Of a stretch of DNA of 51,633 nt, positions 8,786 to 17,763 are shown piece by piece. Each line of letters starts with the position of its first letter. The first letter of the stretch is position 1. A program made the position numbers and the translations under genes. A model generated the notes under the pieces. The model was not told the origin of the DNA, made no database searches, and saw only the letters and a list, made by a program, of their open reading frames with translations. The stretch is from an uncultured Lachnospiraceae bacterium (GTDB lineage Bacteria > Bacillota > Clostridia > Lachnospirales > Lachnospiraceae), in contig CAJTPS010000026.1 of NCBI GenBank assembly GCA_910578555.1, positions 1 through 51,633 on the forward strand, given 5' to 3'.

Positions 8786-9811
8786 CTACATTTTCGCTTC
8801 CAGATGTTCAATGTTCTTGATCAGCACCGAGATCGTTCCGTCCGGATTCGTAATAAATTCCACGCTCCTCGGATTCTTATACTGTTCCATTGGAATTTTG
8901 ATCTCGATGCCCGTATCTGTATATAAATGCTGACTCTGGTACTTGCGTACCGTATTTTCGCTCTGCGGCTGGATCTCTTCTTTTACCATATCGTACTTTT
9001 CCATTTTATCCTGAAAAGCAACTTTTAATTCCGGCTGTTCTTCAAATATCCTCTCCGCCAGTTCCTCCACGACGAAGCCGCCCTTCTCCTCAATTTCCTC
9101 CTGAATGATACTCTTGGCACGCATCTGCTTCTCAAACCGCTCCGTCTCGTCGAAACCTTCCTTCTGCACACTCTCCACGGCACGGCTCACGATGGACAGC
9201 TTGGATTTATGCGACAGATGTGCACTGCATTTCAAGAATAGAAAAGAGAAATAATTGGTCTTCTCGCCGTTCACCTCATATTTCTTCTCAATCACCCACA
9301 CTGCCAGATCCTGCAGGCGGATGATCGCCGCCTCCGTCAGACGCTGGCTCTCCGAAGGAAGGATCGACTTATGGCGGATGATCTCGTTGCTGTTGCCCTC
9401 CCCGTCCTCTAACGCCATCGTCCGGTGCGTATAGAGAGACTTGTAATTCATCTTGAGAAGCGCCAGATACTCATCCTCGCCCTCCTTAAAGCGCACCACC
9501 ATCAAGTCGGCTGCCGGAATGTCAATGTTGCTGTTCATGATCTCATACAGCATCGAAGCGATATCCTTGCTGACCGCCACGAAATCATCATCCGCGTAGG
9601 TATTTAACAAGTGATAGACCTCCGATTCCTCTTTATAGAAACGGCATTCTTTCGCATCGTCTCCGGAACTGATCTTCGCAATATGTTCCTTCAGAAACTC
9701 CGCCACCTCCGAACCGTACTCCAGCTCCGTATCCGACAGAACCGGCATACCGATCGTCGAATCGAGAATATGTACAATCACGTTTTTAATTCTGATATCT
9801 TCTTTGTTCAT
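8786..9811 (-). CDS. Nucleoid-associated protein (NdpA/YejK-like)
   Basis: About 341 residues. The N-terminus IRIKNVIVHILDSTIGMPVL and the body match Firmicute members of the nucleoid-associated protein NA37 family. Key segments include SDTELEYGSEVAEFLKEHI, LMVVRFKEGEDEYLALLKMN, and a C-terminal part ending in GTISVLIKNIEHLEAKM. These proteins bind double-stranded DNA; the exact role in Clostridia is not established. The start at 9811 follows GGGAG; an in-frame ATG six codons upstream is possible. It shares strand with the DUF2974 gene, 131 bp upstream of it, so the two may be cotranscribed. Confidence 0.82.
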   Translation of the reverse strand: MNKEDIRIKNVIVHILDSTIGMPVLSDTELEYGSEVAEFLKEHIAKISSGDDAKECRFYKEESEVYHLLNTYADDDFVAVSKDIASMLYEIMNSNIDIPAADLMVVRFKEGEDEYLALLKMNYKSLYTHRTMALEDGEGNSNEIIRHKSILPSESQRLTEAAIIRLQDLAVWVIEKKYEVNGEKTNYFSFLFLKCSAHLSHKSKLSIVSRAVESVQKEGFDETERFEKQMRAKSIIQEEIEEKGGFVVEELAERIFEEQPELKVAFQDKMEKYDMVKEEIQPQSENTVRKYQSQHLYTDTGIEIKIPMEQYKNPRSVEFITNPDGTISVLIKNIEHLEAKM

Positions 9812-9961
9812 CCTATGTACTTCTCCCATTCTTATTTATATTGAATGCGCGGGCCTGCATGTCTATGCATTCCATTTATTTCATGTGCGCCTTATATCCC
9901 TGCATTGTCCTGCACACGCTTCCACGGGTCTATGCCTTCCGCTTCCCAGTCATATTCCGCC

Positions 9962-10336
9962 TTACACATATTTCTCCGGATAATCTGTTCCCGTCTCTGT
10001 CTGCAACAGGTTAACATAATATTCCGGACTCTGTTCCATCTTAAGCATGGTGTCAAACGCCCTCAGCAGCATCTTATCCCCGTTATGCTTCATGTCATCC
10101 TTACCGCGGTCCATCTGCGCCTTGAAATGGTCCATCTGCCAGACCATCAGATCCACTACACTGTATCCCGCCACCTTATACTCGCAGAGGAAATTCTGAT
10201 GTTCCAGATAATAAGTAAATTCCTGCATAACACCTTCCGACTGTTCCAGCATCTGCCAGAACTCCCGCAGAAATTCCGCCCCTTCCTCCGCGTAATAACA
10301 CAGCGCACGCGCCCACTGATATGCTCTCTCTTTCAT
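9962..10336 (-). CDS. Conserved hypothetical protein, 124 residues
   Basis: Not recognised as a named family. The protein is acidic, Gln/Glu/Met-rich and probably all-helical (MKERAYQWARALCYYAEEG, then LREFWQMLEQSEGVMQEF). There are no membrane segments or metal motifs. A strong ribosome binding site (GGAGGGAAT directly before ATG) supports it as real. It is the first gene of the minus-strand run that continues with the nucleoid-associated protein, 150 bp downstream. Confidence 0.72.
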   Translation of the reverse strand: MKERAYQWARALCYYAEEGAEFLREFWQMLEQSEGVMQEFTYYLEHQNFLCEYKVAGYSVVDLMVWQMDHFKAQMDRGKDDMKHNGDKMLLRAFDTMLKMEQSPEYYVNLLQTETGTDYPEKYV

Positions 10337-10493
10337 ATTCCCTCCAAAATTCCAAAGACATAATTACATCTTACCACATTTCAGTTCTTTTTGCGTCCCC
10401 GTAATTATATAATGAAAATATAATTGTACCGGTCCAACCATACAGCATGGCATATGGCTGAACCGTTACTGCAATCGGAAAGAGATATCCTCT

Positions 10494-11789
10494 ATGGCAA
10501 TACTGGAACGACTCAACGACCTGATCTGGGGTTTCCCCCTGCTTGTGCTGCTGTTAGGCACGCATATCTACTTCACTGTAAAACTGCATTTCCCCCAGCG
10601 CAATCTCCTGTACGCCTTGAAGCTCTCTCTGGGGAAAGCCGACAATCAGGAGCAGAATCTTTCACCCTTCTCCGCCCTCGCCACCACACTGGCCGCGACT
10701 CTTGGAACCGGCAACATCATAGGCGTCTCCACCGCCGTAGCGCTTGGCGGTCCCGGCGCCATCTTCTGGTGCTGGATCACCGGCATCCTCGGCATGGCTA
10801 CCGCCTACAGCGAATGCTACTTAAGCGTACTGTTCCGCAGCCGCCGAGACGACGGTTCCTACGTCGGCGGTCCCATGTATGTTCTGAAAAACGGTTTACA
10901 TAATAGTTCTCTCGGCAGTATGTATGCCGCCTGCACGCTGATTGCCGCTTTCGGCGTCGGCTGTACCACGCAGGCTAATTCCGTCACCCAGGCTGCCTCC
11001 GCTTCCTTCGGTCTGTCCCCCCATCTGGTGGGGGTCGTTCTCGCTCTCATCACTGCGGCAGTCATTCTGGGCGGGGTCCGCAGCATCGCCGCCCTGTGTG
11101 AACGGACGGTTCCGGCGATCAGCTTCGTCTACCTGTTCGGCTGTGTCCTGCTCCTGATCCTGTACCGCAGCGTGCTGCCGGACACCTGCCTGCTGATCCT
11201 GAAAAACGCCTTATCCTTCCGGTCCGCAGCCGGCGGCGCTGCCGGTGCCGCCATACAGCATGCCGTGCGCTACGGCATCGCCAGAGGTCTCTTTACCAAC
11301 GAAGCCGGAATCGGCACATCCGCCATCGCCGCGGCTGCATCCCATGTCAAAGATCCCCGTATACAGGCATACGTCTCCATGACTGCCGTATTCTGGGACA
11401 CCGTAGTCATGTGCCTGATCACCGGTCTGGTCATCGTCGCAAACATGCTCTATGATCCGGCCTCCGTCGCCGGAATCGCCGAAACAGGCCTGACCGGCGC
11501 TGCTTTCGCCCACCTGCCCTATGTCGGAGACGCCTTCCTGACGATCTCTCTTGCCGCTTTCGCCGTCACCACACTGATCGGCTGGTCTTATTTTGGTGAA
11601 AAAGCAACGGAATACCTTATGGGTAAAAAAGGTATCCCGTTCTATAAACTTGCCTATGTTGTCATGATCTATCTCGGCGCCATTATTCCGATGCGTCTCG
11701 TCTGGGAAAGCACCGATCTGATCAATGCACTTATGGTACTGCCCAATGTGCTGGCACTCTACTGCCTGCAAAAGCATATCAGATCTTGA
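10494..11789 (+). CDS. Alanine/glycine:cation symporter family (AGCS) transporter
   Basis: The 431-residue integral membrane protein has about 10-11 hydrophobic segments. It contains the family signature TLGTGNIIGVSTAVALGGPG near residues 63-82, the segment GIARGLFTNEAGIGTSA, and GWSYFGEKATEYL towards the C-terminus. AGCS proteins import alanine, glycine or related amino acids with Na+ or H+. The preceding intergenic region has two TATAAT-like hexamers (10408-10413, 10419-10424) but no good -35. The 3' end overlaps the convergent chemotaxis receptor gene by 11 bp. Confidence 0.93.
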   Translation: MAILERLNDLIWGFPLLVLLLGTHIYFTVKLHFPQRNLLYALKLSLGKADNQEQNLSPFSALATTLAATLGTGNIIGVSTAVALGGPGAIFWCWITGILGMATAYSECYLSVLFRSRRDDGSYVGGPMYVLKNGLHNSSLGSMYAACTLIAAFGVGCTTQANSVTQAASASFGLSPHLVGVVLALITAAVILGGVRSIAALCERTVPAISFVYLFGCVLLLILYRSVLPDTCLLILKNALSFRSAAGGAAGAAIQHAVRYGIARGLFTNEAGIGTSAIAAAASHVKDPRIQAYVSMTAVFWDTVVMCLITGLVIVANMLYDPASVAGIAETGLTGAAFAHLPYVGDAFLTISLAAFAVTTLIGWSYFGEKATEYLMGKKGIPFYKLAYVVMIYLGAIIPMRLVWESTDLINALMVLPNVLALYCLQKHIRS

Positions 11790-13056
11790 AGGTTGCCGCG
11801 ATCTCCTGCAGTGACCGGCTGCTTCTGTCCAGTATAGCCATCTTGCGCAGGATCTCCTCCGAACCGACATTGGTATGCTGCATGACGCCGGCCACATTGT
11901 GCACCTTATCCGCGATCTCGCCGTTTAACCCCGTTACCGTCTGCAGAGACGCCAGCATCTCCTCCACGGAAGCGCCCATCTGTTCTGCAGCCGCACCCAG
12001 ATCGTTGGCAATGTTGTCAAAGAATACCGCATCCTCCTGATACTGTTCCGCCGTATCTACCATTGTATGATAATCTTTGATGACATGATCATTCATGAAA
12101 ACCAGAAGCTTTGTGGCGCTGTCCCGCAGTTCCATAACGGAATCCACGACCTCGTCGATTACCTTCTGAATCTTGTCTACCGTAACCTGAGAATTTTCCG
12201 CAAGACTGCGTACCTCATCGGCAACGACCGCGAATCCCTTGCCTGCCGCTCCGGCCCTCGCAGCCTCGATCGCAGCGTTTAATGCGATCAGATTCGTCTG
12301 GCCTGCAATACCGCCGATCTCCTGCGACAGACTCTTGATGATCTCAATCTTCTCTACTTCCTTCAGCGCGTGCTCCAGTTCTTCTTCCGCGTCATGGTAA
12401 ATCCGGCTCGCCTGCTTCTTGGACTCTACCGTGCTCCGGTACAGTTCTTTCGCACGGGTATTGATCTCTCTGGAAGCATCCGCGGAATCCGAGGCCTTAC
12501 CGGAAACATCATCCACCGCCGCACCGATATCGTTACTTGCCTCGCTGATCGTCTGCGTCACATCCGCCGCCTCTTTGACCTGCCCGAGCAGTGTCTCCAT
12601 GATCTGATCCATCTCATCAATATTATTGTTTAACGCCGCCATCTCGGAATACGCCGCAGAAGCCGTCTCGGCTATGCTCGACGCCTCCTTGTTCGTGCCT
12701 GTAGTGATATCCTTGATGTGCTGTTTTATACTTCTGGTAGCGTATGTAACTTCTTCCATCTCATCCTTGAATCCGTCCGCCACCTTCATTTTACTGTTCT
12801 CGCCGTCCCGGCCGCTGAAATCGCCTGTCGCAAACTGCTTGAGTTCCGCCAGCGGGCGAAACGCCTGATTAAATGTGGTTCCTACGACCAGATCAATCAC
12901 CGCCATTCCGACAGCTCCGATTACAATACCTGCACCGATTGCACCCGCCATGTCAGCCTTACCGATGCTGAGAGCGCTCACCGCAGAGCCGATGAACAAG
13001 ATAACAAATGACGTTATCGAAACCATGATCAACAGCTTTCCCCTAATCGTCTTCAT
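11779..13056 (-). CDS. Methyl-accepting chemotaxis-type signalling protein without a large sensor domain
   Basis: 425 residues. Two closely spaced N-terminal membrane helices (about 8-30 and 36-60) are followed by a HAMP-like linker (FRPLAELKQFATGDFSG). A long coiled-coil signalling domain follows, with the canonical hairpin tip IAGQTNLIALNAAIEAARAG and GFAVVADEVRSLAENS. The loop between the helices is only a few residues, so no extracytoplasmic ligand-binding domain exists. The input may be the membrane, HAMP or a partner protein. No chemotaxis or flagellar genes are nearby. The start has GGAGGG seven bases upstream. Confidence 0.92.
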   Translation of the reverse strand: MKTIRGKLLIMVSITSFVILFIGSAVSALSIGKADMAGAIGAGIVIGAVGMAVIDLVVGTTFNQAFRPLAELKQFATGDFSGRDGENSKMKVADGFKDEMEEVTYATRSIKQHIKDITTGTNKEASSIAETASAAYSEMAALNNNIDEMDQIMETLLGQVKEAADVTQTISEASNDIGAAVDDVSGKASDSADASREINTRAKELYRSTVESKKQASRIYHDAEEELEHALKEVEKIEIIKSLSQEIGGIAGQTNLIALNAAIEAARAGAAGKGFAVVADEVRSLAENSQVTVDKIQKVIDEVVDSVMELRDSATKLLVFMNDHVIKDYHTMVDTAEQYQEDAVFFDNIANDLGAAAEQMGASVEEMLASLQTVTGLNGEIADKVHNVAGVMQHTNVGSEEILRKMAILDRSSRSLQEIAATFKI

Positions 13057-13134
13057 TCATATACCCTCCTGAATCGCCTCTATCACAATATTCACATTAT
13101 ACACGATATCCTTTCTAACTTCAACAAGGGAATC

Positions 13135-13911
13135 TCAACCGAGCGCCACATCCAGGATCATCATGATCACAAACCCCGCAGCCGCGCCAATGGTTCCGAT
13201 ATTGCTGTGTTCGCCCGTCTGCGCTTCCGGAATCAGTTCCTCCACTACCACATAGATCATCGCGCCCGCCGCAAAGGCAAGCAGATAAGGAAGCGAAGAT
13301 ACAATCTGTTCGGCAAGCAGTATAGTGAATGCCGCCGCGACAGGCTCCACAATCCCGGATAATGAACCGTACACGAAAGCGCGCAGTTTGGATATGCCTT
13401 CTCCCCGCAGCGGCATAGAGATGATCGCTCCCTCCGGGAAGTTCTGAATGGCAATGCCCACTGCCAGTGCAAAAGCGCCTGCCATCGTGATGCCCGTATG
13501 GCCCAGCAGCGCACCGGCAAACGTCACACCCACAGACATTCCTTCCGGAATATTATGCAGTGTCACCGCAAGGACAAGCATGGTTGTTTTTTTTAAATTG
13601 GCCTCAAGACCCTCCGGACGGCTGCTTTCCGGATGCAGATGCGGAATCAGACTGTCCAGCACCAGCAGAAACAACACGCCGCATAAGAATCCCGCCGCTG
13701 CAGGAATCCAGGCAATCTTTCCCTGCTCCTTGGCCATATCAATAGCGGGAATCAGAAGCGACCACACTGAAGCTGCAATCATCACGCCGGAGGCAAAACC
13801 GAGAAGCAGTTTCTCCACCTTCAGATTCATCTTATTTCTCATGCAGAAAACCATGGCAGAGCCAAGCGTCGTCCCCGCAAACGGAATCAATAGTCCAAGC
13901 ATAAGCTGCAT
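13135..13911 (-). CDS. ZIP family metal transporter
   Basis: The 258-residue membrane protein has eight predicted helices. The metal-site signatures of ZIP transporters are in helices 4 and 5: HNIPEGMSVGV and NFPEGAIISMP. Between helices 3 and 4 lies a short loop with His residues (LIPHLHPESS). ZIP proteins move zinc, iron or manganese into the cytoplasm. RBS AAGGTGACTAT precedes ATG. It lies 78 bp upstream of the chemotaxis receptor gene on the same strand. Confidence 0.93.
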   Translation of the reverse strand: MQLMLGLLIPFAGTTLGSAMVFCMRNKMNLKVEKLLLGFASGVMIAASVWSLLIPAIDMAKEQGKIAWIPAAAGFLCGVLFLLVLDSLIPHLHPESSRPEGLEANLKKTTMLVLAVTLHNIPEGMSVGVTFAGALLGHTGITMAGAFALAVGIAIQNFPEGAIISMPLRGEGISKLRAFVYGSLSGIVEPVAAAFTILLAEQIVSSLPYLLAFAAGAMIYVVVEELIPEAQTGEHSNIGTIGAAAGFVIMMILDVALG

Positions 13912-14092
13912 ATAGTCACCTTAACCTTTCTCACACGGCAGTTATTTTATCTTATGCAGCATGCGGTCTCGTGAAGTATGTTCATCTGTCCGAATATTAT
14001 CGCCCGCATATTCTCCCTGTCCCCGGCATAGTCACAGTTAGTGTGCCACCAAATACCTGCTTCCATACAAGCATAAAAACAAAAAAAACAGA

Positions 14093-14917
14093 TTACAGAT
14101 CCAGTTCATTCATGCGGCGCCGCTTGTCTTCCGCCGATGTCGTCGTATAGATCCTGGTCGTCTCCATACTGGAATGACCGAGGATATCGGCCAGTTCCGT
14201 CAGATTGGAATATTTCTGCATATAAGTGATGGCAAAAAGGTGCCGGAAACTGTGTGGATGCGCCTTTTCCCATGGAACGCCGGCTCTGCGCGCCAGTCGC
14301 ACCAGCATCTTATAGACCGCGATTCTACTGATCGGCCGCCCCTCGTTTCCACGGAATATCACACCGTCATCAATATGCGCATGCAGACAGTACCGTTTCA
14401 GATCACCAGTCAGCTTGCGGGGCAGATAAACATTTCTTCTTTTGCCTTTATTCTCCACCTCAAAGCCCCCATGTCCCACTGCCTCCACCGTGCAGCCGGA
14501 CAGTTCGCTGACACGAATCCCCGTCAGCGCAAGTGTGCGCATAATGCAATAATATTTCTCCTGTCCCGTCTGTCTGGCATATGTCATCATCCTGCGGTAT
14601 TCCGTCTGGCTTAAAATGTTATCGGGACACTGCTGTTTCTGTACTTTAAGAGCCTGTACCGTGCAGCCCTCATACCCTGCATAACGCAGATAACGGTTGA
14701 GCGCCGTGATTGCCAGATTGACGGTGGATGTCTTCCTTGCGTTCTTAATTATAGTCTCCTTATACTTCATGGTCTCCCGTTTCGTCAGTTCACGCCCGTC
14801 AAGCCATGTCAAGAACCGCTGCGCATGCAAAAGGTATATATCCCGGGTTCTCTCGGAAAGTTCATTGTCATACAGAAATGTTCGGAAATCTTCCAGTTCT
14901 TTTGTATTGTCGTTCAT
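14093..14917 (-). CDS. Tyrosine-type site-specific recombinase/integrase
   Basis: About 274 residues, typical for an XerC/D-sized enzyme. The N-terminal SAM-like core-binding domain spans residues 1-90. The catalytic domain has TGIRVSEL (first Arg), HPHSFRHLFA (His and second Arg), LGHSSMETTRIY (last His and the Tyr nucleophile). The start at 14917 is chosen because GGAAGGAGAAACG directly precedes it; an ATG 14 codons upstream lacks an RBS. No phage, conjugation or excisionase genes adjoin. It is not the chromosomal XerC/D judged by context alone, and its target is unknown. It may act on a distant site. Confidence 0.88.
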   Translation of the reverse strand: MNDNTKELEDFRTFLYDNELSERTRDIYLLHAQRFLTWLDGRELTKRETMKYKETIIKNARKTSTVNLAITALNRYLRYAGYEGCTVQALKVQKQQCPDNILSQTEYRRMMTYARQTGQEKYYCIMRTLALTGIRVSELSGCTVEAVGHGGFEVENKGKRRNVYLPRKLTGDLKRYCLHAHIDDGVIFRGNEGRPISRIAVYKMLVRLARRAGVPWEKAHPHSFRHLFAITYMQKYSNLTELADILGHSSMETTRIYTTTSAEDKRRRMNELDL

Positions 14918-15231
14918 TCGTTTCTCCTTCCTTTTTACAGTAAGAGAAACGTACCACAAACAAACTATATACTACAAATATTAAAATGAATTTATTATTA
15001 TATATACTTCAATGCTGTTCCCTGCCTGAAAATGCTTTATGATTTTCCGATACCTGTGACACAGACTGCAAAAAAAACTGAAACCAATACCTTTTCATTC
15101 TCATAGATACGCTTATTCTCTGCTTCTTAATATAAATTCAAAGCACACTAATAGCAAATACCTATACTGAATATTATTGTATTGATTTCAGGAATGTTAA
15201 TTATCTGTAAGAACAGGCGCAGCGCTTCTTG
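14918..15231. other. Intergenic region between rlmD and the recombinase, no gene seen
   Basis: AT-rich, 314 bp. It should hold the recombinase promoter: AT-rich TATATAATAAT-like stretches lie around 14985-15010, but no confident -35. No perfect inverted repeat of the kind expected for a recombinase crossover site was seen. Confidence 0.4.
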
Positions 15232-16569
15232 CTATTTGTTTATGCAGCGCTGCAGCACTGTTACTACCTCAATCTTATCCGTATACGGAAACATGTCCAC
15301 CGGCGTGATTCCCGTTACACGGTAAAGATTTCTCCCCGCTCTTCTGTCGTCTTTCTTACCGTGCGCACGCTTCTGACCGGCACTGTTACCTGCCGCCGTA
15401 TCCGGTCTGTCGCCAGCGTCCCTGCCAGTCAGATATTCCAGATCCCTCGCCAGCGTTTCCGGATTACAGGAGATATAGACGATCTTGTCCGGACGGAGCC
15501 TGCAAAGCGCATCCATAAATTCCGGCGTACTCCCGCTCCTCGGCGGGTCCATGAAGACCACGTCGGCTTTCTCTCCCGCATCCGCAAGCTGTATCATGAA
15601 TTTCCCTGCGTCGTTATGATAGAAGTCCGCATTCCTGATGCCGTTGATCTTCGCATTGGTTACGGCATCCCGCACCGCGGTCTGATTTAGTTCCACACCG
15701 ATCACTTTCTTCACATGTTCCGCCGCGGCAAGCCCGATCGTGCCGATGCCGCAGTAGGCATCGACCACGGTCTCCTGTCCCGACAGGTCTGCATACGCTA
15801 TCGCTTTATTATATAACCGCTCCGTCTGCACCGCATTGACCTGGTAGAAGGATCTCGAAGAAATGCGAAATGTTCTGCCGCACAATTTATCTTCGATATA
15901 GCCTTTACCGTAGATCACCTGCTCTTTGTCCCCCAGCACCATACTTGTTTTCTTATTATTGACGTTCAGCACAATGGTGGTAATCTCCGGATGCAGTTTA
16001 CATAACGCATTCACAAAATTTTTCCTGGAAGGCAGAACGGGCGAGCCAAGCACCAGCACGACCATGATCTGCCCCGTAGTATGCCCCACACGAACCAACA
16101 CATGCCGCAGCAGTCCGTATCCCGTATCCTCATCGTATGTCTTATATTTAAAAGATTTCGCGAGTTCCCTGACCGACACGATGATCTCATCCGCCTTACG
16201 GTCTTCCAGCAGGCAGCCATCCATCGGCACCACCGTATGCGTCCCCTCGCGGTAAATACCCGACACAATTCCTCTGCCCTTCTGAAAATCAAAAACCGCG
16301 TGCACCTTATTGCGATAATGCTCCGGCTGTTCCATGCCTACGACTGCCTCAACTTTACCATGTCCTTTTAAAAGCTGCTCCACGGTTCTCTGCTTTTTCT
16401 TAAGCTGCAGATCGTAGGGCATGTCGATGTACTGACACCCGCCGCATTTCCCGGCCGCAGCGCAGAGGCACCTGCCTGTCTTCTGATCTGATTTCTGACT
16501 CGTTTTATTCCTTGATTTATGATCAACTGCATTATTTCTCTTCGCACCGTATTCCATTGGTTCTACCAT
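15232..16569 (-). CDS. rlmD: 23S rRNA (uracil-5-)-methyltransferase RlmD-type
   Basis: 445 residues. The N-terminal cysteine cluster C36-x5-C42-x2-C45 with a later Cys near 118 (MDGCLLED) matches the [4Fe-4S] site of RlmD/RumA proteins. The SAM-binding and catalytic part has VDAYCGIGTIGLAAAEH, VFMDPPRSG, and SCNPETLARDLEYL with the catalytic Cys. A basic, Gly/Asp-rich insertion of ~40 residues splits the C-terminus before the closing ITPVDMFPYTDKIEVV. The enzyme methylates U1939 (or a TrmA-like site) of 23S rRNA. Firmicutes often carry several paralogues, so the exact target base is not certain. Confidence 0.88.
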   Translation of the reverse strand: MVEPMEYGAKRNNAVDHKSRNKTSQKSDQKTGRCLCAAAGKCGGCQYIDMPYDLQLKKKQRTVEQLLKGHGKVEAVVGMEQPEHYRNKVHAVFDFQKGRGIVSGIYREGTHTVVPMDGCLLEDRKADEIIVSVRELAKSFKYKTYDEDTGYGLLRHVLVRVGHTTGQIMVVLVLGSPVLPSRKNFVNALCKLHPEITTIVLNVNNKKTSMVLGDKEQVIYGKGYIEDKLCGRTFRISSRSFYQVNAVQTERLYNKAIAYADLSGQETVVDAYCGIGTIGLAAAEHVKKVIGVELNQTAVRDAVTNAKINGIRNADFYHNDAGKFMIQLADAGEKADVVFMDPPRSGSTPEFMDALCRLRPDKIVYISCNPETLARDLEYLTGRDAGDRPDTAAGNSAGQKRAHGKKDDRRAGRNLYRVTGITPVDMFPYTDKIEVVTVLQRCINK

Positions 16570-16643
16570 CCTTATCGTCGTTGAAATGTCTTCGTTCCGC
16601 CCGCAAAGCCGCGCCCTCTTTATATCACAGCAGCGCTTTCCTG

Positions 16644-16721
16644 TGGTATAAAAAATTGAGCTTCGCTCAATTGCGAGTTCCGCTGCGCGGACTCGGATAA
16701 GCGGAGGAATTTCCTATACCA
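16644..16721. repeat. 78-bp dispersed hairpin repeat, copy A
   Basis: The element is bounded by short inverted ends TGGTATA and TATACCA. It contains two hairpins, AATTGAGC/GCTCAATT and CGAGT..CCGC/GCGGACTCG. Copy B at 25209-25286 has the same length and layout with compensatory changes in the stems. On the minus strand it begins inside the T-tract of a gene terminator and ends with a hairpin followed by TTTTTT. Confidence 0.7.
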
Positions 16722-16722
16722 T

Positions 16723-16752
16723 AAAAAAAGCCCTGAAATCTCTCTCAGAGCT
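16723..16752 (-). terminator. Intrinsic terminator after the 91-residue gene
   Basis: On the minus strand AGCTCTGA pairs with TCAGGGCT (one G-U pair) and is followed by seven T. It ends the gene at 16801-17076. Its T-tract runs straight into repeat copy A. Confidence 0.75.
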
Positions 16753-16800
16753 ATTCTATCACATATTTATCTCACACGAAACCGCCGTTCCCAGCGCTTG

Positions 16801-17076
16801 TCATCCGGCTCCCAGCTTCACACTCTCGAGCCCTTCCACAAGATCACGTGCAAGTCCGCAGTCCGCCTCATTGATTCGAATCGTGAATACATTTTTCTCC
16901 TCATCTGTGCTGCCGAAAAATCTCTGCCACAGCTTCTTCTCCTGCCACTCCACAAAAAAGGATATCCGGTTCGTCAGCAAAAGTTTCTGCAGTTTATCCT
17001 TGCTCTCCATGCTGTATACCTTACAGAACGGAATCTCATGATTAAAAAACAGCGCGTTAAAATTGATCGATTCCAC
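16801..17076 (-). CDS. Hypothetical protein, 91 residues
   Basis: Not recognised. It starts at a GTG preceded by a GGGGGTGG ribosome binding site. It has no signal peptide or membrane helix. The sequence looks like a compact alpha/beta protein (INFNALFFNHEIPFCKVYSM, NRISFFVEWQEKKLWQRFF). The clear terminator just downstream supports a short expressed gene. It lies between RlmD and another small unknown gene on the same strand. Confidence 0.6.
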   Translation of the reverse strand: MESINFNALFFNHEIPFCKVYSMESKDKLQKLLLTNRISFFVEWQEKKLWQRFFGSTDEEKNVFTIRINEADCGLARDLVEGLESVKLGAG

Positions 17077-17255
17077 AATACCACCCCCATAAAACTAATC
17101 TGCAGTCTGCTTTATCTTCCGTTTTTCTCTTAGCTTTATGTCAACTTACGCAATCATTATACTCTATATGTTGTGGAAAAATCAAGAATTTCTGTATTTT
17201 TCTACAAAATGCCCAAAATTTTATGTAAATCTTGTGTACTATGTTCGTTTTTGAA

Positions 17256-17564
17256 TTAATATGCAATCTCTGTCCATGGCCGATTCTTCTTTTCAAGCCA
17301 GTATTCTCTGCGGCTTTCATACTGCTCATTCAGCCAGTCGGCCGCCTGCTCCACCCCTTCTGCACTGAGCGGTACTTCAATCGACTCTCTCATATGCTCC
17401 GGCGTGCGCAGCATATTCAGCGGTTCCGGCCAGATCGTTACCCTGATCACATCCTCCCCGCCGCTTTGTACCTTCTTCAACATATAGCGCATCCCGTCCA
17501 TACTGCCGGAGTATTCCTCCTTCTTGATATAATTAAGCGGGTGAAACGTCTCCTTGTCTAACAT
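17256..17564 (-). CDS. Hypothetical protein, 102 residues
   Basis: Not recognised as a named family. It has an excellent ribosome binding site (AAGGAGATATTCCG before ATG). The sequence contains YMLKKVQSGGEDVIRVTIWP, a beta-rich core, and a helical, aromatic C-terminus (AADWLNEQYESRREYWLEK). No membrane segment or cysteine motif is present. It sits between tRNA-Pro and the 91-residue gene, all on the minus strand. Confidence 0.72.
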   Translation of the reverse strand: MLDKETFHPLNYIKKEEYSGSMDGMRYMLKKVQSGGEDVIRVTIWPEPLNMLRTPEHMRESIEVPLSAEGVEQAADWLNEQYESRREYWLEKKNRPWTEIAY

Positions 17565-17675
17565 CGGAATATCTCCTTTTCTGCGCAGAACCGTCTGCCT
17601 ATTCCCTATTGCATATAAACCTGTAACAATCCTTTCTATCGAATCCGATCGCCACGAAACAAACCACTTTTATTC

Positions 17676-17722
17676 CGCGCGCAAAGCGGTACAATTTCCT
17701 ATACTATATAATTCCTATACCA
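17676..17722. repeat. Degenerate copy C of the 78-bp repeat family
   Basis: It keeps the terminal part AATTTCCTATAC, duplicated as ATTCCTATACCA, after a CGCGC..GCG remnant of the second hairpin. Like copies A and B it abuts the T-tract of a minus-strand terminator, here that of the tRNA gene. Confidence 0.45.
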
Positions 17723-17723
17723 T

Positions 17724-17753
17724 AAAAAACCTCGAAAGCATATACTTTCAAGG
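17724..17753 (-). terminator. Intrinsic terminator of tRNA-Pro
   Basis: On the minus strand CCTTGAAAG pairs with CTTTCGAGG (one mismatch) and is followed by TTTTTT. It lies 10 bases after the tRNA 3' end. Confidence 0.75.
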
Positions 17754-17763
17754 TTTTCTATGA

